From Saprospirales bacterium (GTDB lineage Bacteria > Bacteroidota > Bacteroidia > Chitinophagales > Saprospiraceae): a stretch of DNA of 64,000 nt. Made by a program: the position numbers and the translations under genes. This document shows, in pieces, positions 17,984-27,985 of the stretch. Under the pieces are notes generated by a model. The model saw only the letters and a program-made list of their open reading frames with translations. It had not been told where the DNA came from and searched no databases. The number at the start of each line of letters is the position of its first letter. Position 1 is the stretch's first letter. The DNA lies in assembly GCA_016703765.1 (NCBI GenBank), contig JADJBL010000011.1, positions 72,141 to 136,140 on the forward strand, written 5' to 3'.

Positions 17984-18811
17984 ATGAGGTCAAAGCTTTT
18001 GGTGCAAAAAGGGAAACGCTTCCTGAAGCGATGGCTATTCAATACCCAGCCGGCAATGCAAAGCCATCCAAAGTACTCCATAATGGAGACAAGTATAAAG
18101 GGGGAGTCTGATTATTATTTAGAGACCAAATCCAAAAACAAAATTTTTTCCCATAACAGGGAATGCCTGGACGGAGCTTTTGATAAAATTTTTCAGAAAA
18201 ATATTTACGATTTCAATACCGACAAAAAGTCGCCGGTTATTTTGGATTGTGGGGCCAACATTGGGCTGGGAGTGATCTATTGGAAAGAAAAATTCCCCCA
18301 ATCAAAAATCATTGCCTTCGAGCCATCCAGGGAGGTTTTCAACACCCTGACCCGAAATGTAGCGTATAATAACTTTTCAGATGTCCTTTGTGTGAATAAA
18401 GCTTTGGGAGACAGCGAAAGCCAGGCCACATTCACCGCAAACGAAGGAGTGTCCGGTTCATTGGTAATGGAAAAATCCTTGTCTGTGGAATACACGGTCG
18501 AGGTGACGAGGTTAAGCAATTACATGACCGAAGAAATCGACTTCCTGAAACTGGATATCGAAGGTTCAGAAAAATACGTGATCCCCGAAATAGCCGGTAA
18601 GCTTCACCTGGTGAGGAATATTTTCATCGAATACCACTCCTTTACCCATGAGCAGCAATATCTTTCCTCCATTCTAAAACTTCTTGAAGAAAACAACTTC
18701 CGGTACTATATCGAGGGTGAGTACGCTCATGATGCACCTCTGGCAAGGGAGCATGTTTCGTTAATGCAGGATTTACAAGTCAGTATCTGGGCTAACAGAC
18801 AGAACAAATAG
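17984..18811 (+). CDS. FkbM-family methyltransferase
   Basis: A 275-aa SAM-dependent O-methyltransferase of the FkbM type, often found in glycan loci, where it methylates a sugar hydroxyl. Motif I is VILDCGANIGLGVIYW, followed by IIAFEPSREVFNTL, then the FkbM-typical VTRLSNYM...IDFLKLDIEGSE and NIFIEYHSF. ATG 17984 (MRSKLLVQKGKRFLK) is chosen; an upstream start at 17873 would overlap the previous gene. Intact. It is separated by 13 bases from a DUF616 gene, and a second FkbM gene follows that. Confidence 0.88.
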   Translation: MRSKLLVQKGKRFLKRWLFNTQPAMQSHPKYSIMETSIKGESDYYLETKSKNKIFSHNRECLDGAFDKIFQKNIYDFNTDKKSPVILDCGANIGLGVIYWKEKFPQSKIIAFEPSREVFNTLTRNVAYNNFSDVLCVNKALGDSESQATFTANEGVSGSLVMEKSLSVEYTVEVTRLSNYMTEEIDFLKLDIEGSEKYVIPEIAGKLHLVRNIFIEYHSFTHEQQYLSSILKLLEENNFRYYIEGEYAHDAPLAREHVSLMQDLQVSIWANRQNK

Positions 18812-18824
18812 CCATTCAACAAAC

Positions 18825-19535
18825 ATGCAGAAAGGGAAAAAAATAGCCGTATACACTTGCATTTACGGAGGTTACGACAAGCTCCTCGCCCCGCTTAACG
18901 TAGAATTGCTGAATCAGGCAGATTTCTTTTGTTTCTCTGATAAAAACATTAAAAGCGACATCTATAAAGTAATAACCACCAATTTTGATTTTTTCGACCC
19001 GGTAAAAAACTCCAGGTATGCTAAAATAAACCCCCATCTTTTCTTTAAAGAGTACGACTACTCAATATACATTGACGCCAATCACCGTATTGTAACGAAC
19101 GACCTGGAGGGCCTAATCAGTAAGCACTTAAAGGATTCAAACATTGCACGCTTTCGCCACGATATAAGAGATTGCCTTTACCAGGAAGCTACCATGTGTA
19201 TTCAAAACAAGTTGGATGAGGAGGCCATTATCCTGCAACAGATGGAAAGATACCGGGCGGATGGCTTTCCAGAGCACTTTGGATTGGGCGCCAACTGTTT
19301 CATTATCAGAAGGCACAACGAAAAAGACGTTGTCGATCATAGCAAATTATGGTGGAACGAGGTATTGAATGGAAGCAGAAGGGACCAGCTCTCATTCGAA
19401 TATGTACGATGGAAGCTGAATACTGCCAGTACTTTTATCGATGAGCGTTGGTATTTTTCAAATATCTACTATCGGGAAGGGCATGTAAACGAAAAGTCCA
19501 GACATGTAAAGGTTAACGGTACTCCATCTCCGTAA
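18825..19535 (+). CDS. DUF616-family glycosyltransferase-like protein
   Basis: A 236-aa protein of the DUF616 (TOD1/MUCI70 glycosyltransferase domain) family. Visible marks are KKIAVYTCIYGGYDKLLAP, FFCFSDKN, a central YSIYIDANHRI, which could be the DxD-type site, and HDIRDCLYQEATMCI. It is probably a glycosyltransferase of the polysaccharide locus, although the family's bacterial chemistry is little studied. The last residues (VNGTPSP) run into what looks like the beginning of the next gene in another frame, so the C-terminus may be distorted by an indel near 19515. Confidence 0.78.
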   Translation: MQKGKKIAVYTCIYGGYDKLLAPLNVELLNQADFFCFSDKNIKSDIYKVITTNFDFFDPVKNSRYAKINPHLFFKEYDYSIYIDANHRIVTNDLEGLISKHLKDSNIARFRHDIRDCLYQEATMCIQNKLDEEAIILQQMERYRADGFPEHFGLGANCFIIRRHNEKDVVDHSKLWWNEVLNGSRRDQLSFEYVRWKLNTASTFIDERWYFSNIYYREGHVNEKSRHVKVNGTPSP

Positions 19536-20326
19536 AACTAGCAACAGACCTGGCTGACTGGCCAGCACCTCCCGAGTTTTACGCTCAATTTAAGACTCCA
19601 GATCCGGAGTTACGCGAAGAAGCCCGGGTAAAGAACCTTCCGAGGTTTACTGCTGCTTCCACAATGCTTTACGACAAACCATTCCAGATCATAGATGGGC
19701 CATCGTTCCTGTCTCAGAAAAAAGAAATCATTAAAAATGGTTTATTTCAATTTTCATGCTTCACGAAAAGCCCATTTATTATTGATTGTGGCGCAAATAT
19801 AGGCGTCAGTGTCGCTTATTTCAAAAACCAATACCCGGAATCCGATATTGTAGCTTTTGAAGCAGATCCGCAAATTTTCAAGGTATTACAATCAAACGCC
19901 ATCACTTTGGGCTGGAGCAGACTTGAATTGATTAACAAAGCCGTGATGGCCGGCGCAGGCAAAGTAAAATTTTACAGCGATAATGCAGACGGTGGCAGCT
20001 TGATCAACAATGCACTAAGCACAAAACCGATCGAAATAGAATCCGTAAAACTTAGCGACTACCTTAAAGACAGGCCTGTTGATTTTCTAAAGATAGATAT
20101 TGAAGGCGCCGAACTTCTTGTTTTGGAGGAATGCAAGGATCAGTTGGGTAATGTTTTCAATATTTTCGTCGAATATCATTCCTTCGCAGGGAAACCCCAA
20201 AGCCTTGCTAAAGTAGTTGGCATTTTGGAAAATAGCGGATTCAGGTGTTTGTCACAACCCCTCCATAATCAACCAAAGCCCCTTTGTATCTCACACCACG
20301 TTTTTGGGAATGGATATGATGGCTAA
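19517..20326 (+). CDS. Second FkbM-family methyltransferase, start unresolved
   Basis: A SAM methyltransferase with motif I FIIDCGANIGVSVAYFKN, then VAFEADPQIFKVL, VKLSDYL...VDFLKIDIEGAE and NIFVEYHSF. The first in-frame ATG is 19664, but the reading frame is open and protein-like back to 19517 (DLADWPAPPEFYAQFKTPDP), which matches the usual FkbM N-terminal part. With no start codon in that stretch, an indel near 19515 probably separates it from its true ATG. The length would be about 265 aa. It differs clearly from the FkbM at 17984, so the two probably methylate different positions. Confidence 0.82.
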   Translation, partial: RYSISVKLATDLADWPAPPEFYAQFKTPDPELREEARVKNLPRFTAASTMLYDKPFQIIDGPSFLSQKKEIIKNGLFQFSCFTKSPFIIDCGANIGVSVAYFKNQYPESDIVAFEADPQIFKVLQSNAITLGWSRLELINKAVMAGAGKVKFYSDNADGGSLINNALSTKPIEIESVKLSDYLKDRPVDFLKIDIEGAELLVLEECKDQLGNVFNIFVEYHSFAGKPQSLAKVVGILENSGFRCLSQPLHNQPKPLCISHHVFGNGYDG

Positions 20327-20373
20327 TATATACGGGACGAGGCCCTATTTGAACCAATAGAATTCAAAAGAAA

Positions 20374-21557
20374 GTGAAAATTCTCTTTATCACATGATAC
20401 ATTCCGAACAGGCGCCCCCGTTAATTTTATTACATTTTTTAACCTGGTTTAAAGCCAATTCTTCCGGCCGTTTTGACACCTTGATCCGCCGAAAAGGTCC
20501 ATTGGGTGGGGAGTTCCAAAAACTCGGAGCAACTTATAATTGGATTGTTCCTGCTCTCCCCCTTTCAAGGCTTAGTCGGGTCAGATCGCGTTTGGCAGGG
20601 CTCACCCCATCCCCGTTGAGCAATCGAAAATTAATCCGGGAAATACGGGATCAGAAATACGACCTTATTTATGCAAATACCATAGCAAGTAGCGATGTCC
20701 TGCATGATCTCCTCCAGGAGATCGATGCACCCCTGATCTTGCATGTTCACGAGTTGGAAATGGCGATTAACCTCTACTGTGATCGCAAAAAATTCGATCT
20801 GGTAAAAAACCGGGTAAATACATTTATCGCCGTTTCAGAGGTGGTCCGGCAAAATTTGATCGCCAATCACAGCATTCCGGAGGAGAAGATAGCCTTGGTG
20901 CATGAATTTGCCGTGGCATGCCCAACCCTCCATTCGGATCGTGAAACGCTGCTCCGGGAATTGGGCATCCCTTCCAACGCCTTCGTGGTAGGAGGCGCCG
21001 GCACGATCGAATGGAGAAAAGGCGCCGACCTTTTTGTCCAGGTCGCCGGAAGAGTTCAATCGCAGGAATCCTATGACCGGCCGGTGTTTTTTCTCTGGAT
21101 CGGGGGGCACGCAGAAGAGCATTACCTCCGGCAAATCCGGTATGACATTAAAACCGCCGGCCTCAGCGAGCGCGTCGTTCTCCCTGGCAGCAAACCCAAT
21201 CCTGCCGACTACTTCAACCTCTTTGACCTGTTCCTGCTGCCCTCCAGGGAAGATCCCTTTCCCCTGGTGAGCCTGGAAACCGGTCAAATGGGCAAACCCA
21301 TTATTTGCTTTGATAAACAGGTCGGCAGCACCGAATTCATAGACGAGCATTGCGGGGCCGTTGTCCCTTATCTTGGGGTCGAAGCTATGGCCGAGGCAGT
21401 CCTTTCTTTTTATCGGGACCCCGAAAAGCTCGAATCCGCAGGCAAAGCAATTATAAAAAAAACCGAGCCTTTCCGAATCGAAAACCAGGGACCTAAAATC
21501 CTGGAAATTATTCAATCGGTTTATTCCGGTTTCAAGCATCTATCCAATACCCATTAA
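20374..21557 (+). CDS. Family 4 glycosyltransferase (frameshifts near the start)
   Basis: A GT-B retaining glycosyltransferase of about 390 aa. The conserved C-terminal half is clear: GGAGTIEWRKGADLFVQVA, the donor-binding stretch LLPSREDPFPLVSLETGQMG with the E of the EX7E motif, and KPIICFDKQVGSTEFI. The N-terminus is best read from GTG 20374 (KILFIT), then DTFRTGAPPLILLHFL after small indels near 20393 and 20412. The first clean ATG, at 20394, would lose the glycine-rich N-terminal loop. Cytoplasmic or membrane-associated. Donor sugar unknown. Confidence 0.85.
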
Positions 21558-22642
21558 ACCCATCGCCTTCTACCTCCCCCAATTCCACCCCATCCCGGAA
21601 AACGACCGCTGGTGGGGCAAGGGCTTTACGGAATGGACCAATGTGGCGAAGGCCAAACCCCTGTTCCCAGGCCATCACCAACCCCATCTCCCGGCCGATC
21701 TGGGCTTCTACGATCTCCGCCTTCCCGAAACCCGCGCTGCTCAAGCCGATTTGGCCCGCCAATACGGCATCCAGGGCTTTTGCTACTACCACTACTGGTT
21801 CAACGGAAAACGACTGCTGGAAAGGCCTTTCGAAGAGGTGCTCGCATCCGGCCAACCGGATTTTTCCTTCTGCCTCTGCTGGGCCAACGAAAACTGGACC
21901 CGCCGATGGGACGGCCTGCACAGCGAGATCCTCATGGAACAAGCATACAGCCCGGAAAACGACCTCGAACACATCCGCCACCTGCTAAAAGCCTTTGCCG
22001 ATCCGCGATATATCCGCGTGGAAGGCAAGCCTTTGTTTTTGGTCTACCGCTCCTCCGCCCTGCCCGACCCAAAGAGAACCACCGATATTTGGAGAAAAGA
22101 AGCCCTGCGCTCCGGCATCGGGGAACTGTTTTTGTGCAAGGTGGAAAGCTTCCCCAATGAGCACCGCGACCCCACGAGCGCGGGATTCGACGCCTCGGTG
22201 GAGTTTCAACCCGACTGGGGCAACCTGCCCTTCCCGCTCAAAAGGGGAAGGCGCTGGGATTATCTCCGCAAAGCCGGCCTCTCGCGCAAGATTTTCGGCC
22301 AGAATCATTTTTACGCTTATGAAGCCCTGGTCAACCGGATGTCGAAAAAATCCGAGCCTCCCTACCTCCGCTTTCCCTGCGTGACTCCCTCCTGGGATAA
22401 TACGGCCCGGCGAAAGGAGGGCGCAACCGTCTTCCTGGATTCCAGCCCCGAACTTTACGGGCGCTGGTTGCTATCCGCAGGGCAGAAACTCCAAAAATTC
22501 CCCGCCTCCCCGCAGATTCCTGTTCCTGAACGCCTGGAACGAATGGGCGGAAGGCAATCACCTCGAACCCTGCCAAAAATGGGGCCACCGATACCTGGAA
22601 GTCACCAGGGAGGTGCTCAGCGCTTTTGAACATGCCCGGTAA
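21553..22642 (+). CDS. WbsX-like glycosyltransferase (one frameshift)
   Basis: A member of the WbsX/glycosyltransferase WbsX-domain family found in O-antigen and rhamnan loci, about 363 aa. Family marks are IKPIAFYLPQFHPIPEND, WWGKGFTEWTNV, GFCYYHYWFNGKRLLERP, CWANENWTRRWDG and the C-terminal FLNAWNEWAEGNHLEP. That last motif is in a different frame after about 22505, near a C run. No ATG precedes the conserved start: the codon in the right place is ATT (21553), overlapping the preceding TAA. The alternative is an ATG lost to an error. The end overlaps the next gene by 11 bases. Confidence 0.85.
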
Positions 22643-23616
22643 CTCCTCCTCTCCCGCCGTAAGTGTTATCGTCCCGAATTTCAACCACGGGAGCTTCCTG
22701 CATCAGCGCATCCAGAGCATCCTGAACCAGACCTACCAGGATTTCGAGCTGATCCTGATCGACGATCGATCCACCGACGAAAGCCGGGAGATTCTGGAGA
22801 CCTATCGAAATCACCCGAAGACCGCGCATCTGGTCTTCAATGAAAATAACAGCGGCAGCCCCTTCCTTCAATGGGAAAAAGGCATGCAGCTTCGCCAAAG
22901 GCAGGTACATCTGGATCGCCGAAAGCGACGACTGGTGCGAGCCCTCTTTCCTCGAAACCCTGGTGCCCTCGCTGGAGGCCGACCCGGAGGTCCGAATCGC
23001 CTACTGCCAGTCGCTCTGTCTCGACGAACAAGGCAAGATAAAATGGGTTTCCAAGCATTCCCGGCTGGAGCAGGTACTCGAAGGGGAGGAGTTTGTGAAA
23101 CGATTCATGCTTAAAGGCAACAGCATTTTCAACGCCAGCATGTCCGTTTTCCGGAAGGCAGGTCTGCCTGAGTCGAACCACTTTACCAGCTATCGGTTCT
23201 GCGGAGACTGGTACTTCTGGATCGAACTGGCGCTGGAGGGCAAAGTCATGATCTCCGGAAAGGTCCTCAACTATTTCCGCAAACACTCCCGCGACGTGAG
23301 TTCCAAAGCAGTGGCGAAGGGCCTTTATTACACCGAAAGCACGGATATCCTGATGATCGCCATGAAAAAGATTGGGATTCAACAGGATTTGCTCGGGGAA
23401 CTGGTCGAAAAAAGGGCCCAGTCCTTTCTAAAAGACGAGCACTTGTTCGAATCGGAAGAGGTGAAAAGAGCGGTTCTCGAAAAGCTCAAAGAACTCGACC
23501 CCTCGATCGTTTCGCGTATCCGGCGCCTGAAAGCCGGGCTGAAGCTAAAAAATGTCAAAAGCAGGATACATGCCGGATTCAAGCACTGGGGTTTCGGTGG
23601 TAGTGTGTTGCTATAA
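22632..23616 (+). CDS. Family 2 glycosyltransferase (one frameshift)
   Basis: A GT-A enzyme of about 328 aa when bridged. N-terminal signature AVSVIVPNFNHGSFLHQRI; nucleotide-binding LILIDDRSTDES; metal site IWIAESDDWCEPSFLETL. The frame changes near 22890 between QWEKGM and SFAKGRYIWIAESDD, shortly before the DxD. The C-terminal part (FCGDWYFWIELALEGKV, FRKHSRDVSSKAV) is typical of rhamnosyl-like GT2 enzymes. The start, ATG 22632, overlaps the WbsX-like stop. The last residues overlap the next GT2 start by about 50 bases, so the stop may also be affected by an indel. Confidence 0.85.
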
Positions 23617-24574
23617 CAGCAGCGCCCGCCTTCCCGCCACCCTGGAACATCTGGCCCGTCAGTCCCTTCCGGCGGGACTCCCCGTGGAGGTAATCGTCGT
23701 CGACAATAATTCGAAGGACCGGACCGCGGAAACGGCCCTCGGGGAGTGGGAAAGGCTCGGAAACCCTTTCCCGCTCAGGGCGATCCACCAGCCGGTTCAG
23801 GGCCTGGCCTATGCCCGGGAGTTGGGCATCGAATCCGCTGGTTTGGAGTATATCCTCCTTTGCGACGACGACAACTGGCTCGACCCTGACTATATCGCCA
23901 CCGCCTTTGAGGCGATGAGTTCCGATCCCGAAACCGGCATCCTGGGTGGCCGGGGCGAGGCTGTTTCGGACGGTCCGCTTCCGCATTGGTTTTCCACCTT
24001 TCAATCGGCGTATGCCGTCGGCGTGCAGGCTATGGAAAGCGGGGATGTGAGCAAAAGAGGATATCTATGGGGTGCGGGGATGGTGTTGAGACGCCCGGTG
24101 TTCCTGAGTTTAAAGAAAGCGGGATTTTCCTCCCTGCTGGCCGACCGAAAGGGGGAACAACTTTCATCCGGCGGCGATTCGGAGTATTGCAAATGGTTCC
24201 TGATGGCGGGCTACACCCTTCGCTACGACGAACGCCTGGTTTACCGGCATTTCATCCCATCTGAGCGGCTTACGAGGGACTATTTTCGAAAAATGCAGCG
24301 GGGCCACGACCAATCTTTCCGTGTACTCAAGAAATACGACCAGGTATTGTCCGCACAGCTTAAAAGTCCTTTCCGCCGGTTTCTAAGGTTGTTAGGTACG
24401 GGATTTGGACTTCTCCAATCCCTATTTCTGCTGAACGAAAATGCCTCCAGGTTTTACCTCGAACAATTCTCCATTTATATTCCCTTCGGAAATTTGGGGC
24501 CTGACCCCGAAATCAGAAAAATACGCCGGATGAATCATTCGGCGAAAAGAACCTTGTTGGCAGACAACCTATGA
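23570..24574 (+). CDS. Family 2 glycosyltransferase
   Basis: An intact GT-A glycosyltransferase of about 334 aa. [21 protein letters not shown] opens the fold, [14 protein letters not shown] binds the nucleotide, and [13 protein letters not shown] is the DxD-type metal site. ILGGRGEAV and [11 protein letters not shown] follow. It resembles the GT2 at 30331 (same CDDDN and GGK/GGR pattern), suggesting an internal duplication. Starts at ATG 23552 and ATG 23570 are both possible; 23570 gives less overlap with the previous gene. It ends in an ATGA overlap with the next gene. Confidence 0.88.
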   Translation: MPDSSTGVSVVVCCYNSSARLPATLEHLARQSLPAGLPVEVIVVDNNSKDRTAETALGEWERLGNPFPLRAIHQPVQGLAYARELGIESAGLEYILLCDDDNWLDPDYIATAFEAMSSDPETGILGGRGEAVSDGPLPHWFSTFQSAYAVGVQAMESGDVSKRGYLWGAGMVLRRPVFLSLKKAGFSSLLADRKGEQLSSGGDSEYCKWFLMAGYTLRYDERLVYRHFIPSERLTRDYFRKMQRGHDQSFRVLKKYDQVLSAQLKSPFRRFLRLLGTGFGLLQSLFLLNENASRFYLEQFSIYIPFGNLGPDPEIRKIRRMNHSAKRTLLADNL

Positions 24575-25439
24575 CCCGGCCCAAAATATCGATCGTCACG
24601 CCCTGGTTCAACCAGGTCCACTATATAGAGGAAACGATTCGCAGTGTCCTGGATCAGGCATACCCCAACCTCGAATACATCATCATCGACGGGGGTAGCA
24701 CCGACGGAACGGCCGAGATCATTAAAAATACGAAAAGCACCTGCACTACTGGGTTTCCGAACCAGACGCGGGGATGTACGACGCCGTGCAAAAGGGGTTT
24801 GAAAAAAGTTCGGGCGAGCTCATGGCCTGGATCAACAGCGACGACCTGCTACACCGGGGCGCCCTGAATACTGTTTCTGAATTATTTTCCTCCTTCCCTC
24901 AAGTCGATTGGATACAGGGCCTTCCCTCCTTCTTCGACGAACAGGGTCGGATCGTCCAAACCGGCAGCCTGAAAAAATGGAGCCCTTTCCATTTTTACCT
25001 GGGCGATTTCCGCTGGATTCAGCAGGAATCGAGCTTCTGGCGGCGTTCGCTCTGGGATAAAGCAGGCGGACAGGTAAACCGCAGCTTGAAATACGCAGGC
25101 GATTTCGACCTCTGGCTCCGGTTTTTCCGCCACGCCTCACTCTACTCCTGTTCGGCCCTGCTCGGCGGTTTCCGCCTGAGAAAGTCCGGACAGTTGTCGC
25201 AGACCCATCTTCGGGAGTACCTGGCCGAAGCAAAGAACTTGTTGGATTCGGAACTGGAAAATTTACCGGAAGAGAAAAAGAGAACCTTGTCCAGGATCAG
25301 GATGAAACAGGGCATACATAAGACCTTCGAGCGGTTTAAAATATTCAATGCAAGCGGGTTTTACGCCCGGGTGGTGCAGCCCGAGTTTCGACTGCCGCCC
25401 GCCATATTTTTCGACAGGGCGTCTCAATCTTTTATTTGA
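24571..25439 (+). CDS. Family 2 glycosyltransferase (one frameshift)
   Basis: A GT-A enzyme of about 289 aa when bridged. [21 protein letters not shown] and [17 protein letters not shown] come first. The frame then switches in an A run near 24730 and continues [36 protein letters not shown] and DFDLWLRFF. It is a close relative of the intact GT2 at 25645, which reads IIKKYASSINYWVSEPDKGQADA at the same place and confirms the reconstruction. One missing A restores the gene. The start overlaps the previous stop (ATGA). Confidence 0.88.
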
Positions 25440-25446
25440 AATAGGT

Positions 25447-25482
25447 ATGGACCAAATCTGGCCCAAAATCTCCATCATAACC
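25447..25482 (+). repeat. Direct repeat: duplicated first 12 codons of the next gene
   Basis: 35 of 36 bases match 25645-25680, the beginning of the following GT2 gene (MDQ.WPKISIIT). This copy runs straight into a palindromic element and is not continued, so it is a dead fragment. The second copy is the live gene start. Confidence 0.9.
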
Positions 25483-25484
25483 TC

Positions 25485-25603
25485 GCTCGTGAGGGTCTCC
25501 GACCCGAAACGATGTGTTTGCAAGTCTCCGACTTGCAAAGCGGTTTTTGAGGCAAGTCAGAGACTTGCCAACGATGCGTTTCGGGTCGGAGACCCTCACG
25601 AGC
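25485..25603. mobile_element. Nested palindromic element (MITE/REP-like)
   Basis: Perfect 27-bp terminal inverted repeats (25485-25511 and 25577-25603, beginning gctcgtgagggtctccga) enclose two further hairpins: tttgcaagt...acttgcaaa at 25517-25539 and ggcaagtc...gacttgcc at 25551-25569. The whole 119 bp would fold as a three-stem cruciform or cloverleaf. It has no coding capacity and sits between two copies of the start of the downstream gene. A small palindrome, ggcgctagcgcc, follows it. Confidence 0.8.
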
Positions 25604-25644
25604 AAGATTTATATTTTGCACGGCGCTAGCGCCAAAATAACGAT

Positions 25645-26469
25645 ATGGACCAAACCTGGCCCAAAATCTCCATCATAACCCCCAGCTTCAACCAGGGACA
25701 ATTCCTGGAGCAGACGATCCGCTCCGTGCTCGACCAGAATTATCCCAATCTGGAATACATCGTTATGGACGGAGGGAGCAGCGACCAATCCGTCGAGATC
25801 ATTAAAAAATATGCTTCCTCCATCAACTACTGGGTGAGCGAGCCCGACAAGGGTCAGGCCGACGCGATCAATAAGGGTTTTGCGCGGGCAAGCGGAGATA
25901 TTCTGGCCTGGATCAACTCGGACGATTACTACCGTCCCGGCGCTTTCTCCGAAATCGCATCCCGATACCAAAAAGGGCCGCATTGGTGGGTGGGCATGGC
26001 CCGGGAGTATATCCAGGGCCCCGGGTACGAAGGGAAATTATACATCCCCCAAAAAGTGAATTTCCGGCGCCTGTTTTACGAACGACAGATCATCCCCCAG
26101 GTATCGGTGTTTTGGACCAGAGAGCTCTGGACCGCCGCGGGAAGTCGCATTGCCGACCTGCACTACGCGATGGACTACGAGCTATGGCTCCGGTTCGGAG
26201 CGATAACCCCGCCGGAACTCGTACCCGCCGAGCTGGCCCTGTTGCGGATACACCGCGATACCAAGACCAGCGGCGAAGGAAACGGCATGGCCCGCTATTT
26301 TGAGGAATCCGATCGCGTTCGAAGGGAGTGGTTCCACCGGAAAAAGAGAAGCCCGGCCGGCATGGCGATGGCGAACCTGTATATTAGTTTTATGACCAGG
26401 TTTCGCCTGTTTTCAAAAGACAATAACCTGCGGCATTTCGCGGGAAGAAGGCAAATACCCAGACTGTAG
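25645..26469 (+). CDS. Family 2 glycosyltransferase
   Basis: An intact 274-aa GT-A enzyme. KISIITPSFNQGQFLEQTIRS, YIVMDGGSSDQSVEII, YWVSEPDKGQADAINKGF and LAWINSDDYYRPGAF give the complete GT2 signature, with SDD as the metal site. DYELWLRFG closes the catalytic core. It is very similar to the frameshifted GT2 at 24571, so the pair is a local duplication. Its first 36 bases are also present at 25447, upstream of the palindromic element. It is followed directly, with no gap, by the next gene at 26470. Confidence 0.92.
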   Translation: MDQTWPKISIITPSFNQGQFLEQTIRSVLDQNYPNLEYIVMDGGSSDQSVEIIKKYASSINYWVSEPDKGQADAINKGFARASGDILAWINSDDYYRPGAFSEIASRYQKGPHWWVGMAREYIQGPGYEGKLYIPQKVNFRRLFYERQIIPQVSVFWTRELWTAAGSRIADLHYAMDYELWLRFGAITPPELVPAELALLRIHRDTKTSGEGNGMARYFEESDRVRREWFHRKKRSPAGMAMANLYISFMTRFRLFSKDNNLRHFAGRRQIPRL

Positions 26470-27237
26470 ATGAAAGACGAAAGAGGTTTTGTGTACGTGG
26501 CCACCGGCAAGGGTTATGTGGCAGAAGCAGTCCACTCGGCCAAGCAGCTCAAAAAGATCCATCCGGATATTCCCATTTGCCTGGTTGCAGATAAAATGCA
26601 GGAGGATGTCTCTGTTTTCGACGACCTCATCCTGTTGGAAGAAGGGGAGGCCACCTATACGCCAATCGACAAAGTGCATTGCGTCCGCTGCCCCTACCGG
26701 GAGGCTGTTTTTCTGGACTCCGACACCTGGGCTGCCAATAAGATCGACGAGTTGTTCGGCATCCTGACAAAGTTCGACCTTGCCTTGCTGCCCGAAAATA
26801 AGCGGGGCTGGAATTACCATCTGCCCGGCGTGCCGCGGCCCTTCGCCGAATTCAATACGGGTGTGATCGTGTTTCGGAATGACGAGGGAAGAGCAAAACC
26901 TGAAAAACGACCAGCCCAGTTTCCGCTACGTCCTTTGGAACTCCGATCTGCGGGTGGCGCCCATCCCGAGCGAATACCATTTCCTGGGCAACGCATTGAA
27001 CTACATCATGTGGGAAGCCCTGCTGATACACGGCCGGGGCGACCTGGCAAGATCGCAGCCCTAGTGAATAAAAGAATGGGCAGCCGGGTGTACATCCCAC
27101 AAATCGGCGCGATTACAGGTTTTACGGGAAAATGGGACTGGATCAAAAAACTCTTGCCTTTTGCTTTCAGAGGCCTGTCGGTAGTTTGGAAAAAAAGAAA
27201 AGACACCGCGAAACTGGCGCCCAAAAAATGGTGGTAA
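26470..27237 (+). CDS. Nucleotide-sugar transferase-like protein (two compensating frameshifts)
   Basis: A 255-aa protein resembling GT8/GT-A-like putative nucleotide-diphospho-sugar transferases. FVYVATGKGYVAEAVHSAKQL, CLVADKM and the metal site REAVFLDSDTWA are seen first. Then EFNTGVIVFRND is followed by a stretch of about 55 codons in another frame, whose correct reading is LKNDQPSFRYVLWNSDLRVA with SEYHFLGNALNYIMWEALL. The frame returns near 27055 (IAALVNKRMGSRVYIPQIGAI). Both breaks look like errors. It starts right after the upstream stop and ends overlapping the sulfotransferase start by 10 bases. Confidence 0.78.
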   Translation: MKDERGFVYVATGKGYVAEAVHSAKQLKKIHPDIPICLVADKMQEDVSVFDDLILLEEGEATYTPIDKVHCVRCPYREAVFLDSDTWAANKIDELFGILTKFDLALLPENKRGWNYHLPGVPRPFAEFNTGVIVFRNDEGRAKPEKRPAQFPLRPLELRSAGGAHPERIPFPGQRIELHHVGSPADTRPGRPGKIAALVNKRMGSRVYIPQIGAITGFTGKWDWIKKLLPFAFRGLSVVWKKRKDTAKLAPKKWW

Positions 27238-27977
27238 AAAGCATTCAAAAGACATACAGGGCCTGGCGGCACGAGTTGAAGATCTTCCTGTTCACCAAGA
27301 TCCTCCGGAGAAAGAAACTCCATTTTATCCATATCGGAAAAACAGGGGGCACTGCGGTCAAGGAAGCCCTAAAGTTTCACCGGATCACCCCCAAATACGT
27401 CCTGTTTTTCTACCGGCACGATTTTTCGTTAAAGGACGTCCCCACGGGCGAAAAGGCGTTTTTTTTTCTCCGCGACCCGGTTCAGCGCTACTTCAGCGCC
27501 TTTTCCGACCGGAAAAGAAAGGGCTTGCCGAGGTACTACGGCCCCTGGAGCCCGGAAGAGGAGGAAGCTTTTTCCCGATTTCAGAGCGCCGAAGAGCTTG
27601 CTTCTGCTCTTGGTTCCTCTGACCCGGATTTGCGGGAACACGCAGAAAAAGCCATGAAGGGTATTTTCCATGTGCAAACCCATTTTTGGGATTGGTTCGG
27701 CTCCCGGGAATATTTCCTCTCCCGCCTGGAGGATATTGTTTATGTCGGTTTCCAGGAAAGCCTGGAGGAAGATTTCGCCCGGCTGAAACAACTAACAGGG
27801 TTGCCCCGGGAGTTGAGATTGCCGGAGGACGAGACCATGGCGCACCGGAATACCTCATCCAAAAGCCAGTTTCTTTCTCCCGAATCCGTCGAAAATATCC
27901 GCCGCTGGTACCGGAGCGATTATGAATTCATGGCCTTTTGCCGGGAATTGATCGCGGCCGGAAAGACCAATTCCTGA
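27228..27977 (+). CDS. Sulfotransferase family protein
   Basis: An intact PAPS-dependent sulfotransferase of 249 aa. The 5'-phosphosulfate loop is FIHIGKTGGTAVKEALKFH and the 3'-phosphate motif is FFLRDPVQRYFSAFSDRKR, both textbook for the Sulfotransfer_2 type family. It ends with a helical C-terminus (IRRWYRSDYEFMAFC). ATG 27228 (MVVKSIQKTYRAWRHELK) is chosen; the frame is open further upstream but inside the previous gene. Expected to sulfate a sugar hydroxyl of the polysaccharide or its lipid-linked precursor in the cytoplasm. Confidence 0.9.
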   Translation: MVVKSIQKTYRAWRHELKIFLFTKILRRKKLHFIHIGKTGGTAVKEALKFHRITPKYVLFFYRHDFSLKDVPTGEKAFFFLRDPVQRYFSAFSDRKRKGLPRYYGPWSPEEEEAFSRFQSAEELASALGSSDPDLREHAEKAMKGIFHVQTHFWDWFGSREYFLSRLEDIVYVGFQESLEEDFARLKQLTGLPRELRLPEDETMAHRNTSSKSQFLSPESVENIRRWYRSDYEFMAFCRELIAAGKTNS

Positions 27978-27985
27978 AAAATAAT

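Noticed and set aside
25441-25629. Short coding sequence beginning at the duplicated gene start
   Set aside because: After 12 codons copied from the next gene it reads only through the palindromic element; it is a truncated duplicate.
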